Position numbers and translations under genes: made by a program
Part shown: positions 8,478-16,782 of the stretch, piece after piece
Position numbering within the stretch: the first letter of the stretch is position 1
Layout: each line of letters opens with the position of its first letter
Assembly: GCA_934153945.1 (NCBI GenBank)
Contig: CAKPFM010000003.1
Span: forward strand, 62,001 to 126,000
DNA length: 64,000 nucleotides
Direction: 5' to 3'
Source: an uncultured Bacilli bacterium
Lineage (GTDB): Bacteria > Bacillota_I > Bacilli_A > RF39 > UBA660
Notes under the pieces: generated by a model
The model's database searches: none
Seen by the model: only the letters and a program-made list of their open reading frames with translations
Told to the model about the DNA's origin: nothing

Positions 8478-9050
8478 ATGTGGAAATATAATAAAAGATT
8501 ACAATATCCTATAGATATTAAAAATAGAGATTTGAAAATGGCTAAATACTTATATAGTCAATATGGCGGGCCTGATTCAGAACTAAGTGCTGCTTTACGT
8601 TACTTAAATCAAAGATTTACTATGCCTGATGACAAGGGAAAGGCACTATTAACTTTAATTGGTACAGAAGAATTAGGTCATTTAGAAATGATTGGAACAA
8701 TGATATATCAATTAACAAAAGGGGCTAGTGTTGAAGAAATGAAGCAAGCAGGATTAGGTGGAATGTTTGCTGAACATGATTCGGGTTTATTTCCAGCGGA
8801 TGCTATGGGAGTACCATTTACTACTTCATACATTGAAACAACAGGTGATTTTATAGCTGACCTAGAAAGCGATATGGCTGCTGAACAAAGAGCAAGAGCT
8901 ACTTATGAACATTTAATGGATTTAACTAATGATATAGCTGTTTTGGGACCACTATCTTTTTTAAGACAAAGAGAAATAGTTCATTATCAAAGATTTAAAG
9001 AATTAAGAAACTATTATTTAGAAAATAAAATACAAAGAAAAAACTCTTAA
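8478..9050 (+). CDS. cotJC: Spore coat protein CotJC, manganese catalase family
   Basis: At 190 residues this matches CotJC across its length. It begins MWKYNKRLQYPI and has the ferritin-like helices with metal-ligand signatures: GTEELGHLEMI (E..H), EQRARATYEHLM and REIVHYQRF. CotJC proteins are manganese-catalase-like and sit in the spore coat, where they may detoxify peroxide. The gene lies 9 bp after the cotJA-cotJB fusion with a GGAGG site, so the two are one operon. A terminator overlaps its stop codon. Confidence 0.92.
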   Translation: MWKYNKRLQYPIDIKNRDLKMAKYLYSQYGGPDSELSAALRYLNQRFTMPDDKGKALLTLIGTEELGHLEMIGTMIYQLTKGASVEEMKQAGLGGMFAEHDSGLFPADAMGVPFTTSYIETTGDFIADLESDMAAEQRARATYEHLMDLTNDIAVLGPLSFLRQREIVHYQRFKELRNYYLENKIQRKNS

Positions 9051-9064
9051 CGAGTTTTTATTTG
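9038..9064. terminator. Bidirectional terminator between cotJC and zinc-ribbon gene
   Basis: AAAACTC pairs with GAGTTTT around TTAAC, with poly-A on one side and TTATTTGTTT on the other. The stem contains the cotJC stop codon and overlaps the end of the convergent gene. Confidence 0.75.
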
Positions 9065-9225
9065 TTTATATCCTTTTTTGATATTCTATCTTTTTTTGCT
9101 TGTCTACAATCTTTACATCTTACAGGTTTATTATTAAATCCTTGTTCAGCATAAAATTGTTGATCTCTAACAGTAAATAAAAATTCTTTACCACAATCTT
9201 TACAAGTTATTTTTTCATCTTGCAT
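9058..9225 (-). CDS. Small zinc-ribbon protein
   Basis: A 55-residue protein with two CxxC knuckles, CKDCGKEF and RCKDCRQA, separated by FLFTVRDQQFYAEQGF, the layout of the widespread 'probable zinc-ribbon' (zf-trcl-type) proteins of unknown role. AAGGAGA lies before ATG 9225, whereas ATG 9243 overlaps that site and is not used. Metal binding is likely; no partner can be named. Confidence 0.8.
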   Translation of the reverse strand: MQDEKITCKDCGKEFLFTVRDQQFYAEQGFNNKPVRCKDCRQAKKDRISKKDINK

Positions 9226-9448
9226 AATATATCTCCTTTCCATTGATTTAAATTTATCTTATCTTTTCAATTGGAAAGGAACAAAATAATTACTAAATCA
9301 ACTATACTTTAACATAAATTAAAATATTTTACAATAATATATGTATAAAATACTGTAAATATGTCCATATTAATTATGAAATATAGTTGGACTATTAATC
9401 TATAACATATTTTTCAAATATATGAGAAAATAAAGGTGGGTGAAGTAC

Positions 9449-9673
9449 ATGGAAAAGAAAAAAGATATTTATGATATAGTAGGTCAAAATATAAAAAAAT
9501 ACCGCAATCTAAAAGGTTGGACACAAAAAGAATTAGCTGATAAAGCAATGGTTAGTGATAGTCTAATAGCTAAATTAGAATCAAAGACTCATCAAACATT
9601 ATCTTTAGACAATGCTGAACATATAGCTATTACTTTAGGTGTTGGTATAAAAGACTTATTTGATGAAGAATAG
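9449..9673 (+). CDS. XRE-family helix-turn-helix regulator
   Basis: The 74-residue protein is almost only a Cro/C1-type HTH: QNIKKYRNLKGWTQKELADK, then VSDSLIAKLES as recognition helix, then LSLDNAEHIAITLGV. The start is ATG 9449 after GGTGGG; a GTG at 9440 overlaps that site. There is no sensor domain, so it probably works as a dimeric repressor whose target is unknown. It is monocistronic, with about 200 bp upstream and a terminator shared with typA downstream. Confidence 0.85.
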   Translation: MEKKKDIYDIVGQNIKKYRNLKGWTQKELADKAMVSDSLIAKLESKTHQTLSLDNAEHIAITLGVGIKDLFDEE

Positions 9674-9701
9674 AAAAAACAACTTTAAAAGTTGTTTTTA
9701 T
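9674..9701. terminator. Bidirectional terminator between XRE gene and typA
   Basis: AACAACTTT pairs with AAAGTTGTT around a very short loop, flanked by AAAAA and TTTATTG. It separates convergent genes. Confidence 0.75.
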
Positions 9702-11518
9702 TGTGCCATTTTTTTATTAAAATTATACTTCTTTCTTTCAGCAGTATTTAATATTTTCTTTCTTAATCTAAAGTTTAATGGGGTAACTTCAACAAGTTCG
9801 TCACTATTAATATAATCTAAACAATATTCAAGGCTCATTTGTCTTGGTCTTTTTAAAACTACTGTATGATCTTTACCAGCACTTCTTGTATTAGTTAAAT
9901 TTTTACCTTTAACTGGATTAACAGCTAAATCATCTTCATGAGAATGTTCTCCAACAATCATACCTTCATAAATATCAGTTCCTGGTTCAACAAACATAAT
10001 TCCACGATCTTCTAAAGCTCCTAAAGAATAAGCTGTAGCTTTACCATTTTCCATAGAAACTAAAACACCTAATTTTCTTTCTCCAACATTACTTGAAGTC
10101 ATTTTACGATATTCCTTAAATGTGTGATTAATCATACCATAACCTTTAGTCATTGTCATAAATTCGGTAGAAAAACCAATTAAGCCACGAGATGGTACTG
10201 TATATAATAATCTTACTTGATTTTCATGATTATGCATGTTTTCCATAATACCTTCTCTATTACCTAGAGCTTCTATAACATTACCTACATATTCTTCTGG
10301 TACATCTATTTGAACATCTTCAAAAGGTTCACATTTAACACCATCTATTTCTTTGATTATTACTACTGGTTTTGAAACTTGTAATTCAAATCCTTCTCTA
10401 CGCATATTTTCAATTAAAATGGATAAATGCAATTCACCACGTCCAGAAACTATGAATGATTCACTATCATTTGGTTCTACTTTTAATGAAACATCTCTTT
10501 CAGTTTCTTTTAATAATCTTTCTTCTATCTTTCTAGCAGTGATAATTTTACCTTCTCTACCTACAAATGGTGAAGTATTTACACCAAATGTCATTTGTAA
10601 TGTAGGTTCATCTATACGAAGTAATGGTAAAGCTTCTTCTTTTCCAACTTCACATACTGTTTCACCAACACTAATATCTGGTAAGCCTGCTATTGCTATA
10701 ATATCACCAGCTTCTGCTTCGGTAATTTCAATTCTTTTAAGTCCAATATATCCAAACATTTTAGCTATTCTAAATTGTTTAATAGATCCATCTAATCTAA
10801 CACATGACACCATTTGATTTACTTTGATATTTCCTCTTTTAACAACACCAATACCAATTCTTCCAACGAAATCATTATAATCTAATAATGCAGGTTGAAA
10901 TTGTAAACTACCTTCTTCATGTTTTGGAGATGGTATATGTTCAATAATTGTATCTAATATTGGTTCCATTGTTTCTTTTTGAGTTGTTACATCTGGATCA
11001 TAACTACTAGTACCTCTTATTGCTGAGGCATAAATAACTGGAAATTCTAATTGAGATTCATCAGCACCTAATTCTATAAATAAATCTAATACTTCATCTA
11101 CTACTTCAGCAGGACGAGCAGTATCTTTATCTATTTTATTAACTACTACTATAGGAGTTACACCAGCTTCTAAAGCTTTTTTAAGAACGAATCTAGTTTG
11201 AGGCATAGTTCCTTCATAAGCATCTACTACTAAAAGTACACCATCAACCATATTCATAATTCTTTCAACTTCTCCACCAAAATCAGCATGTCCTGGTGTA
11301 TCTAAAATATTAATACGATAATCTTTATAATTAATAGCTGTTGTTTTAGCTAATATTGTAATTCCTCTTTCTTTTTCAATATCATTAGAATCCATTGCTC
11401 TTTCATCAACATTTTCATTTTCTCTAAATGTACCTGATTGTTTTAATAATTGATCTACTAATGTAGTTTTTCCATGGTCTACATGGGCTATTATAGCTAT
11501 ATTTTTTATTTTCTTCAT
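9698..11518 (-). CDS. typA: GTP-binding translational factor TypA/BipA
   Basis: At 606 residues it has the usual TypA length. The N-terminal GTPase domain shows G1 AHVDHGKTT, G2 RGITILAK, G3 DTPGHADFG and G4 NKIDKD. Beta-barrel, EF-G-like and TypA-specific C-terminal regions follow (SGRGELHLSILIENMRREGFE, RGLIGF). TypA binds the ribosome and supports 50S assembly and growth under stress or cold. The start is ATG 11518 (MKKIKN); an earlier in-frame start six codons upstream overlaps the GGATG ribosome binding site. It appears monocistronic. Confidence 0.95.
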   Translation of the reverse strand: MKKIKNIAIIAHVDHGKTTLVDQLLKQSGTFRENENVDERAMDSNDIEKERGITILAKTTAINYKDYRINILDTPGHADFGGEVERIMNMVDGVLLVVDAYEGTMPQTRFVLKKALEAGVTPIVVVNKIDKDTARPAEVVDEVLDLFIELGADESQLEFPVIYASAIRGTSSYDPDVTTQKETMEPILDTIIEHIPSPKHEEGSLQFQPALLDYNDFVGRIGIGVVKRGNIKVNQMVSCVRLDGSIKQFRIAKMFGYIGLKRIEITEAEAGDIIAIAGLPDISVGETVCEVGKEEALPLLRIDEPTLQMTFGVNTSPFVGREGKIITARKIEERLLKETERDVSLKVEPNDSESFIVSGRGELHLSILIENMRREGFELQVSKPVVIIKEIDGVKCEPFEDVQIDVPEEYVGNVIEALGNREGIMENMHNHENQVRLLYTVPSRGLIGFSTEFMTMTKGYGMINHTFKEYRKMTSSNVGERKLGVLVSMENGKATAYSLGALEDRGIMFVEPGTDIYEGMIVGEHSHEDDLAVNPVKGKNLTNTRSAGKDHTVVLKRPRQMSLEYCLDYINSDELVEVTPLNFRLRKKILNTAERKKYNFNKKMAQ

Positions 11519-11544
11519 AAGTTCACATCCAATCAACCGTGTAA

Positions 11545-12267
11545 TTATATCATTTTTTTAACTAATTGTAAAGAGGGCTCATTATCTCTATCAATATATT
11601 CTTCTTTACATAATGTTTTTTCGATATATTCAGTTACCCTTTCACCATATTTATGTAATAATTTATCTTGTGCTATAGGATTTAATATTATATAATTGTT
11701 TGGCTTTATGTAATTAGCTACTAAATGTTCACTATCAGCCATCGAATAATTTCCTATCATGAAACATGATCTGGAAGTAGTTATATCATCAACACTTTTA
11801 TCAAAAGGTAAAATAAACTTATTCATACGATAATATGCTAGTTTATTACCAGATAAATCTAAGATACTTTCAGGTACTATATTTTTATTAGATAATTCAG
11901 TTATATTATTTATCAATAAATCATCATTTATTTCAAAACATATAATATCTCTTCTCTCATATCCTTTTCCCCTACACTTATATAATCTTGCATAATCATA
12001 TGCTGTAAAAAAATCACTAGTCGTAGATATCCAAGGACTTCTTTTAGCTTTCACCAATTTACCATTAACATGTCCATAAATAAGACTCAAAATATATTTT
12101 TTGTTAATATTATTACAACAATTATTATAAAATAACATTACTTTAGTTTGAATTTCATTTGGTAACTTATTTATTTCATCATATGTATTAATTAAAGAAC
12201 AAGTTACCATTCCTTTTCTATATAAATTAATCTTGTCTTCATTATTTAATGCTCTATATAATATCAT
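11545..12267 (-). CDS. Putative ADP-ribosyltransferase-like protein
   Basis: I see an R-S-E type layout. Arg is in ILYRALNN near the N-terminus, a Ser-Thr-Ser-like strand is in SPWISTTSDFFTAYDYA near residue 85, and ADSEHLVANYI lies near residue 205 where the catalytic Glu would be. In arginine-type ADP-ribosyltransferases this order forms the NAD pocket. Spacing and similarity are only suggestive, and other NAD-binding or unrelated folds remain possible. There is no signal peptide or membrane segment, so it acts in the cytosol or needs special export. AAGGGG lies eight bases before ATG 12267, which argues against the longer start. No antitoxin-like partner is adjacent. Confidence 0.4.
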   Translation of the reverse strand: MILYRALNNEDKINLYRKGMVTCSLINTYDEINKLPNEIQTKVMLFYNNCCNNINKKYILSLIYGHVNGKLVKAKRSPWISTTSDFFTAYDYARLYKCRGKGYERRDIICFEINDDLLINNITELSNKNIVPESILDLSGNKLAYYRMNKFILPFDKSVDDITTSRSCFMIGNYSMADSEHLVANYIKPNNYIILNPIAQDKLLHKYGERVTEYIEKTLCKEEYIDRDNEPSLQLVKKMI

Positions 12268-12328
12268 ATATATTTCCCCTTTAATAGCTTGATATAATAT
12301 ATTATTTTTCTTCAATTGTCAAATTTTT

Positions 12329-12337
12329 TGATATAAT
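12329..12337 (+). promoter_or_regulatory. Extended -10 promoter of the nuclease gene
   Basis: TG-A-TATAAT (TG 12329-12330, TATAAT 12332-12337) is a perfect extended -10 element ten bases before the GGTGG ribosome binding site. No good -35 is seen at 17 bases, as is common for extended -10 promoters. Confidence 0.5.
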
Positions 12338-12353
12338 TATCATAGGTGGTAGT

Positions 12354-12959
12354 ATGAAGAAGTTTATTTTAATTATTTTTATTTTATTTTTTAATATAAA
12401 TGTTAATGCTAAAGAAATAGTTACATTAAATAAATGTGTTGATGGAGATACAGCTTGGTTTAATTTAAATAATGAAAAAATAAAAGCAAGATTTTTAGCA
12501 ATCGATACACCTGAATCAACTAATAGAATTGATCCTTATGGTAAAGAAGCAAGTGAATTTACTTGTAATTTGTTAAAAACAGCTAAAAAAATTGAAATAG
12601 AATATGATGATAACTCTGATAAATTTGATAAATATGATAGACATTTAGTATGGATATTTGTTGATGATGAATTATTACAAAATATAATTGTAAAAGAAGG
12701 ATTCGCTGATGTTAAATATTTATATGGTGATTATAAATACACTAGCATTTTACAAGAATCACTAAAAGAAGCTAAAGAAAATAATTTAAATATGTGGAAA
12801 AGTGAACAAAATGATAATTACCAAAACATATATATTTCTATTATAATTATTTTAGCAATAATCATATTTTATATATTAAATAAATCATTTAGAAAAAAAA
12901 TAAATAGAAAATTAAAAACAAATATAAAAAAACAAATAAGAAAAAAAATTGATATTTAA
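12354..12959 (+). CDS. Membrane-tethered thermonuclease (SNase family)
   Basis: A signal-type hydrophobic N-terminus (FILIIFILFFNINVNA) precedes a staphylococcal-nuclease domain at residues about 22-145. The three catalytic positions are present: Arg in ARFLAIDTPE, Glu in YGKEASEF, and Arg in DKYDRHLVW. Unlike classic secreted SNases, the protein ends with a membrane segment (IYISIIIILAIIIFYIL) and a very basic tail (RKKINRKLKTNIKKQIRKKI). It is therefore probably held in the membrane with the nuclease outside. It could digest environmental DNA or RNA for nucleotides; a role in DNA uptake is also possible. It is monocistronic. Confidence 0.85.
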   Translation: MKKFILIIFILFFNINVNAKEIVTLNKCVDGDTAWFNLNNEKIKARFLAIDTPESTNRIDPYGKEASEFTCNLLKTAKKIEIEYDDNSDKFDKYDRHLVWIFVDDELLQNIIVKEGFADVKYLYGDYKYTSILQESLKEAKENNLNMWKSEQNDNYQNIYISIIIILAIIIFYILNKSFRKKINRKLKTNIKKQIRKKIDI

Positions 12960-12963
12960 TCAA

Positions 12964-13677
12964 TTATTCTAATAATTGTACTGGCTTTTTGTCAGGATTT
13001 TTTTCATAAACAGTTAATTTTTCATTATTATCAACTGTTACAAGCATTATTTTATTATATGTTTTATATCCTTTTACCTTTAGTTCATGAATTAACCATG
13101 TTTCATCCTTATTAATATATTTTAAATTATTACTCATAATTACTCCATCTATCATAACATTGGTACATAAACAAGATTTATCTAACTTAATATTCATATC
13201 CTTATTTATAACATTTTGATATTCACTTTTAAGTAAAATACTCAACTTACCATTAGGTTCCATTAAAGCATATTCGACAGTACTTAAATCAAAATATCCA
13301 GCATTTCTAACTTGTTCTAATAAATCATTAATATCTATGCGAAGTTTCTTCATACTGCGTTCTAATATTTTTCCATCTTCGATTACTACTATAGGAGCAC
13401 CAATTAAAAATCTTCTTAAATATATACTTTTCATCGTAACAATAGAAACTAAATAAGCTACTATCCCATATGTTGTAACAGCTACTATTCCATGAATAAA
13501 TGGAATATCGAAATTCATTGTAGATTCTGCAGCAAAATTACCTATTGATATACCTATTGTATAATCAAATAAACTTAACTCAGAAACTTGTTTTCTACCA
13601 ATTAGTTTAGTAACAAAAAATAAAACGGTTAATGATATTAAACTTCTCACTACTACTTGTAATGCTTGTTCTAACAT
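12964..13677 (-). CDS. DUF421/YetF-family membrane protein
   Basis: Membrane helices near the N-terminus (LISLTVLFFVTKLIGRKQVSE is the family hallmark, followed by FDYTIGISIGNFAAE) lead to a cytosolic domain with GAPIVVIEDGKILERSMKKL and DLLEQVRNAG, both typical of YetF/YcaP proteins. In Bacillus several such paralogues contribute to spore or membrane properties; the molecular function is unknown. ATG 13677 follows AAGGGTG, so the upstream Met-rich extension is not part of the protein. It lies downstream of tagO but behind a terminator. Confidence 0.88.
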   Translation of the reverse strand: MLEQALQVVVRSLISLTVLFFVTKLIGRKQVSELSLFDYTIGISIGNFAAESTMNFDIPFIHGIVAVTTYGIVAYLVSIVTMKSIYLRRFLIGAPIVVIEDGKILERSMKKLRIDINDLLEQVRNAGYFDLSTVEYALMEPNGKLSILLKSEYQNVINKDMNIKLDKSCLCTNVMIDGVIMSNNLKYINKDETWLIHELKVKGYKTYNKIMLVTVDNNEKLTVYEKNPDKKPVQLLE

Positions 13678-13707
13678 AGTATCACCCTTTATAATTTTTA
13701 CCAAAAT

Positions 13708-13738
13708 TAAAAAAAAATACATCACTTACGATGTATTT
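13708..13738 (-). terminator. Terminator of tagO
   Basis: The 9-bp stem AAATACATC/GATGTATTT has a six-base loop and is followed on the minus strand by a run of T. It overlaps the tagO stop and precedes the DUF421 gene. Confidence 0.8.
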
Positions 13739-14777
13739 TAAATTTATTTCTAATACTATCATCAAATACAACATTTGTTTTTACTACAAATATCATAATT
13801 ATAACAGTTAATATACCATATATAATATAACCTAATGTAGCATCATGTAAAACATATACAATAGATGCAAAAGCAAACAATATATCAATTAAATATATTA
13901 TTATTACAACTGTCTTAACTGACAAATTTCTATTCAACAGTTGATGATGAATATGAAATCTATCACCTAAAGCAGGATTTTGACCTTTTAATATTCTTCT
14001 AATTATAGCAAATAAAGTATCTAATATTGGTAAAGCTATTATTAAAAGTGGAATTATTAATGATGTCATAGTTACATTTTTAAAACCTAGTAAAGCAATT
14101 ACAGAAATAATAAATCCCATAAACATAGAACCACTATCACCAGCAAAGATACTAGCAGGATTAAAGTTATATACTAAAAATCCTAAAACAGAACCTAACA
14201 TTACAAAAGTTAAAACATAATCTAATCCTAATTTACCTTGCATTATAGCAATTATTCCTACTGTAGTATAATATATAGCACTTATTCCTCCACTTAATCC
14301 ATCTAATCCATCAATTAAATTAATACAATTAATACAACCTATTATAAAGAAAATTGTTAGTGGATAAGATAATATACTAAAGTTTAAATAAATTCCAAAA
14401 GCACTTACATCAACTATCAATAAATTACCATAGATAGTTATTACTAAAGCAGCAGCTAATTGCCCAACAAATTTATATAATGGAGATAATTCACATATAT
14501 CGTCAATTACTCCTGTTATAATTATTATAAAACTTCCAATTAAAACAGCATTCATAATAACACTATGAGTTCCAAATATCATATATCCTAATAAAAATCC
14601 AAAAAATATGGCTAGTCCACCTAATTTAGGTGTTGGATTTTTATGAATATGTCTACCTCTAGGTATATCAATAGCATTTACTACATGTGCTATTTTTTTT
14701 ATAAAAGGAATTATTGCTACCACAAATAGAAATGGTACCAATATCATTAATAATGTTTTAGTTATTATTGGATTCAT
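13722..14777 (-). CDS. tagO: Undecaprenyl-phosphate GlcNAc-1-phosphate transferase (TagO/WecA)
   Basis: This polytopic membrane enzyme of the MraY/WecA superfamily has the family loops in order: PRGRHIHKNPTPKLGG, DDICELSP, NLIDGLDGLSGG, the Mg-binding FAGDSGSM loop, and the HIHHQLL motif typical of WecA/TagO rather than MraY. The enzyme loads GlcNAc-1-P onto undecaprenyl phosphate and so starts wall teichoic acid or another surface polysaccharide. No other teichoic acid genes are adjacent. The GGTGATGTT site precedes ATG 14777. Confidence 0.92.
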   Translation of the reverse strand: MNPIITKTLLMILVPFLFVVAIIPFIKKIAHVVNAIDIPRGRHIHKNPTPKLGGLAIFFGFLLGYMIFGTHSVIMNAVLIGSFIIIITGVIDDICELSPLYKFVGQLAAALVITIYGNLLIVDVSAFGIYLNFSILSYPLTIFFIIGCINCINLIDGLDGLSGGISAIYYTTVGIIAIMQGKLGLDYVLTFVMLGSVLGFLVYNFNPASIFAGDSGSMFMGFIISVIALLGFKNVTMTSLIIPLLIIALPILDTLFAIIRRILKGQNPALGDRFHIHHQLLNRNLSVKTVVIIIYLIDILFAFASIVYVLHDATLGYIIYGILTVIIMIFVVKTNVVFDDSIRNKFKIHRK

Positions 14778-14930
14778 AACATCACCTAACTAATTATATC
14801 ATTTATTTATTATTTTGTGGTGGAAAAGTAGATAATTTTAAGTTATAAATTAAAATTTTTTAAAAAATTTGTGGATAAATTCAGGTACTTTTAAATATTT
14901 TGACAATAATATTGTGGAAAGGAGGAAATT

Positions 14931-15491
14931 ATGAATAAAAATATCTTGAACTTCTTATTATCACTTTATGATAAAAATACTTATTCACATGTTTGTAGAG
15001 TAGCTATATATTCAAATGAAATTGGCAAACATTTAAACTTATCCAATAATGAAATGAATTTATTATTTTATTCATCACTACTACATGATATAGGAAAAAT
15101 ATTTATATCTACTAATTTGTTAGAAAAAAACGATACTTTAACAAATGAAGAATTTAATTTAATTAAAAAACATGTTGAATTTGGATATTTAATATTACCA
15201 GATAATATGTTAGAAATTAAAAATATTATTCTAGCACATCATGAAAGATTAGATGGCAGTGGATACCCTTATCATAAAAAAGAAACTGAAATACCAAAAT
15301 TAAGTAAAATAATTGCAATTGCTGATAGTTATGATGCAATGACTTCAAATAGATATTATAACAATATAAAAACTAAAGATGAAGCTATGAATGATTTATT
15401 TAGTAATACAAAATATTATGGGAAAAATAAATATTCATACAATTATGTTAAAGTTTTCAATAATTGTTTACAAAAAATAAATGCTTGTTAG
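14931..15491 (+). CDS. Stand-alone HD-GYP domain phosphodiesterase
   Basis: The 186-residue protein is a minimal HD-GYP domain with LLHDIGK near residue 54, HHERLDGSGYP near residue 103 and IADSYDAM near residue 127, the diagnostic set of metal and GYP residues. HD-GYP enzymes hydrolyse cyclic di-GMP (sometimes cGAMP). There is no receiver or sensor domain. A strong AAAGGAGG site lies before ATG 14931. It converges with mbl, and the two coding ends overlap by 4 bp (15488-15491). No GGDEF cyclase is in the window, so its signal source is unknown. Confidence 0.85.
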   Translation: MNKNILNFLLSLYDKNTYSHVCRVAIYSNEIGKHLNLSNNEMNLLFYSSLLHDIGKIFISTNLLEKNDTLTNEEFNLIKKHVEFGYLILPDNMLEIKNIILAHHERLDGSGYPYHKKETEIPKLSKIIAIADSYDAMTSNRYYNNIKTKDEAMNDLFSNTKYYGKNKYSYNYVKVFNNCLQKINAC

Positions 15492-16480
15492 CACTTATCT
15501 ATTAAATTTATATGATCAAGTAATACACCTGTACCTTCTGCTACACATGTTAATGGACTTTCTGCTATTATAACTGGAACTTTTAATTCATGTTCTAATA
15601 ATTTATCCATTCCTTTTATTAAAGCTCCTCCACCAGTTATTATTATTCCTTTATTCATGATATCTGCTGATAATTCAGGTGGAGTATGTTCTAAAACTGA
15701 TTTAGCTGCATGTACTATTAAATAAGCACTTTCTTTTAAGGATTCTTCTATTTCATCACTACATATGGTAATTGTATGTGGTAAACCTGTTACTAAATCT
15801 CTACCTTTAACTTGCATTTTATCATTTTTACCATCTGAATAGACTCTGCCTATTTTAAATTTGATTTCCTCTGCTGTTCTATCACCTATTAATAATTTAT
15901 ATTTTTCTTTTATAAATTTAGTTATATCACTATCAAAAGTATTACCAGCTACTTTAATTGAAGAACTTGATACTATATCACCTAATGATAAAACAGCTAT
16001 ATCTGTAGTTCCTCCACCAATATCTATTACCATATTTCCTACAGGTTCGGCAATATCTAAACCTGCTCCTACGGCTGCTACTTTTGGTTCTTCTTCTAAA
16101 AACACCTTTTTTGCTCCAGTTCTTTCAGCTGCTTCTTTGATGGCATTTTTTTCTACTTGAGTAATGTTTGATGGACAACAAATTAATATTCTTGGTTTAC
16201 TTACTAAACCTTTACCATTGACCTTTTTTATAAAATAATCAAGCATTAATCCTGTAGCGTCGAAATCAGCTATTACACCATCTTTCATAGGTCTAATAGC
16301 ATTTACTTTTCCTGGAGTTCTACCTAACATTTCTCTTGCTTCACGTCCTACTGCCAAAACTTTGCCTGTTGTTGAATCAAGAGCTACTACACTAGGTTCA
16401 TTTAGTACTATTCCTTCTCCTTTTACATATATTAATACGTTTGCTGTTCCTAAATCTATTCCTATATCTTTTGAAAACAT
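15488..16480 (-). CDS. mbl: Rod-shape actin-like protein Mbl (MreB paralogue)
   Basis: At 330 residues with an actin-fold ATPase, it shows the phosphate-1 motif DIGIDLGTANVLIY, ICCPSNITQVE, phosphate-2 MVIDIGGGTTDIAV and the adenosine motif GIIITGGGALIKG. The position directly downstream of spoIIID matches the Bacillus spoIIID-mbl order, so Mbl is preferred over MreB. It polymerises under the membrane and guides the elongation machinery of the peptidoglycan sidewall. Confidence 0.93.
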   Translation of the reverse strand: MFSKDIGIDLGTANVLIYVKGEGIVLNEPSVVALDSTTGKVLAVGREAREMLGRTPGKVNAIRPMKDGVIADFDATGLMLDYFIKKVNGKGLVSKPRILICCPSNITQVEKNAIKEAAERTGAKKVFLEEEPKVAAVGAGLDIAEPVGNMVIDIGGGTTDIAVLSLGDIVSSSSIKVAGNTFDSDITKFIKEKYKLLIGDRTAEEIKFKIGRVYSDGKNDKMQVKGRDLVTGLPHTITICSDEIEESLKESAYLIVHAAKSVLEHTPPELSADIMNKGIIITGGGALIKGMDKLLEHELKVPVIIAESPLTCVAEGTGVLLDHINLIDKC

Positions 16481-16490
16481 TTTTTCATCC

Positions 16491-16736
16491 CTAACTATTT
16501 AAATATTTTTGTCTAGTAGATTCTCCTCCTCTTAGATGTCTAATATTTGTATGATAATTTAATATTTGTTCTACTTTTTTATATTTATTCATATCTATAT
16601 CTAATAATCGTTCATGTAAATCTTTATGTACTGTACTTTTTGATACATTAAAAATAGAAGCTAACTCTCGTATTGTATAACCTGTTTCGATAATATAATT
16701 AGCTTCTTTTATTACTCGGTCATTTATATACTTCAA
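16491..16736 (-). CDS. spoIIID: Sporulation regulator SpoIIID
   Basis: An 81-residue HTH protein with ELASIFNVSKSTVHKDLHERL (the SpoIIID recognition helix) and the family C-terminus NIRHLRGGESTRQKY. In Bacillus it binds DNA in the mother cell and switches sigma-E genes on or off. The start is TTG 16736, placed nine bases after AGGGG; no ATG fits. It is 10 bp upstream of mbl, so the two may be co-transcribed. Confidence 0.95.
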   Translation of the reverse strand: MKYINDRVIKEANYIIETGYTIRELASIFNVSKSTVHKDLHERLLDIDMNKYKKVEQILNYHTNIRHLRGGESTRQKYLNS

Positions 16737-16782
16737 TTAAATCAACCCCTAATAAATTATATAAATGACTTTATTTTTTATT

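Noticed and set aside
10353..10817. 154-codon plus-strand ORF inside typA
   Set aside because: Antisense shadow of a well-identified gene.
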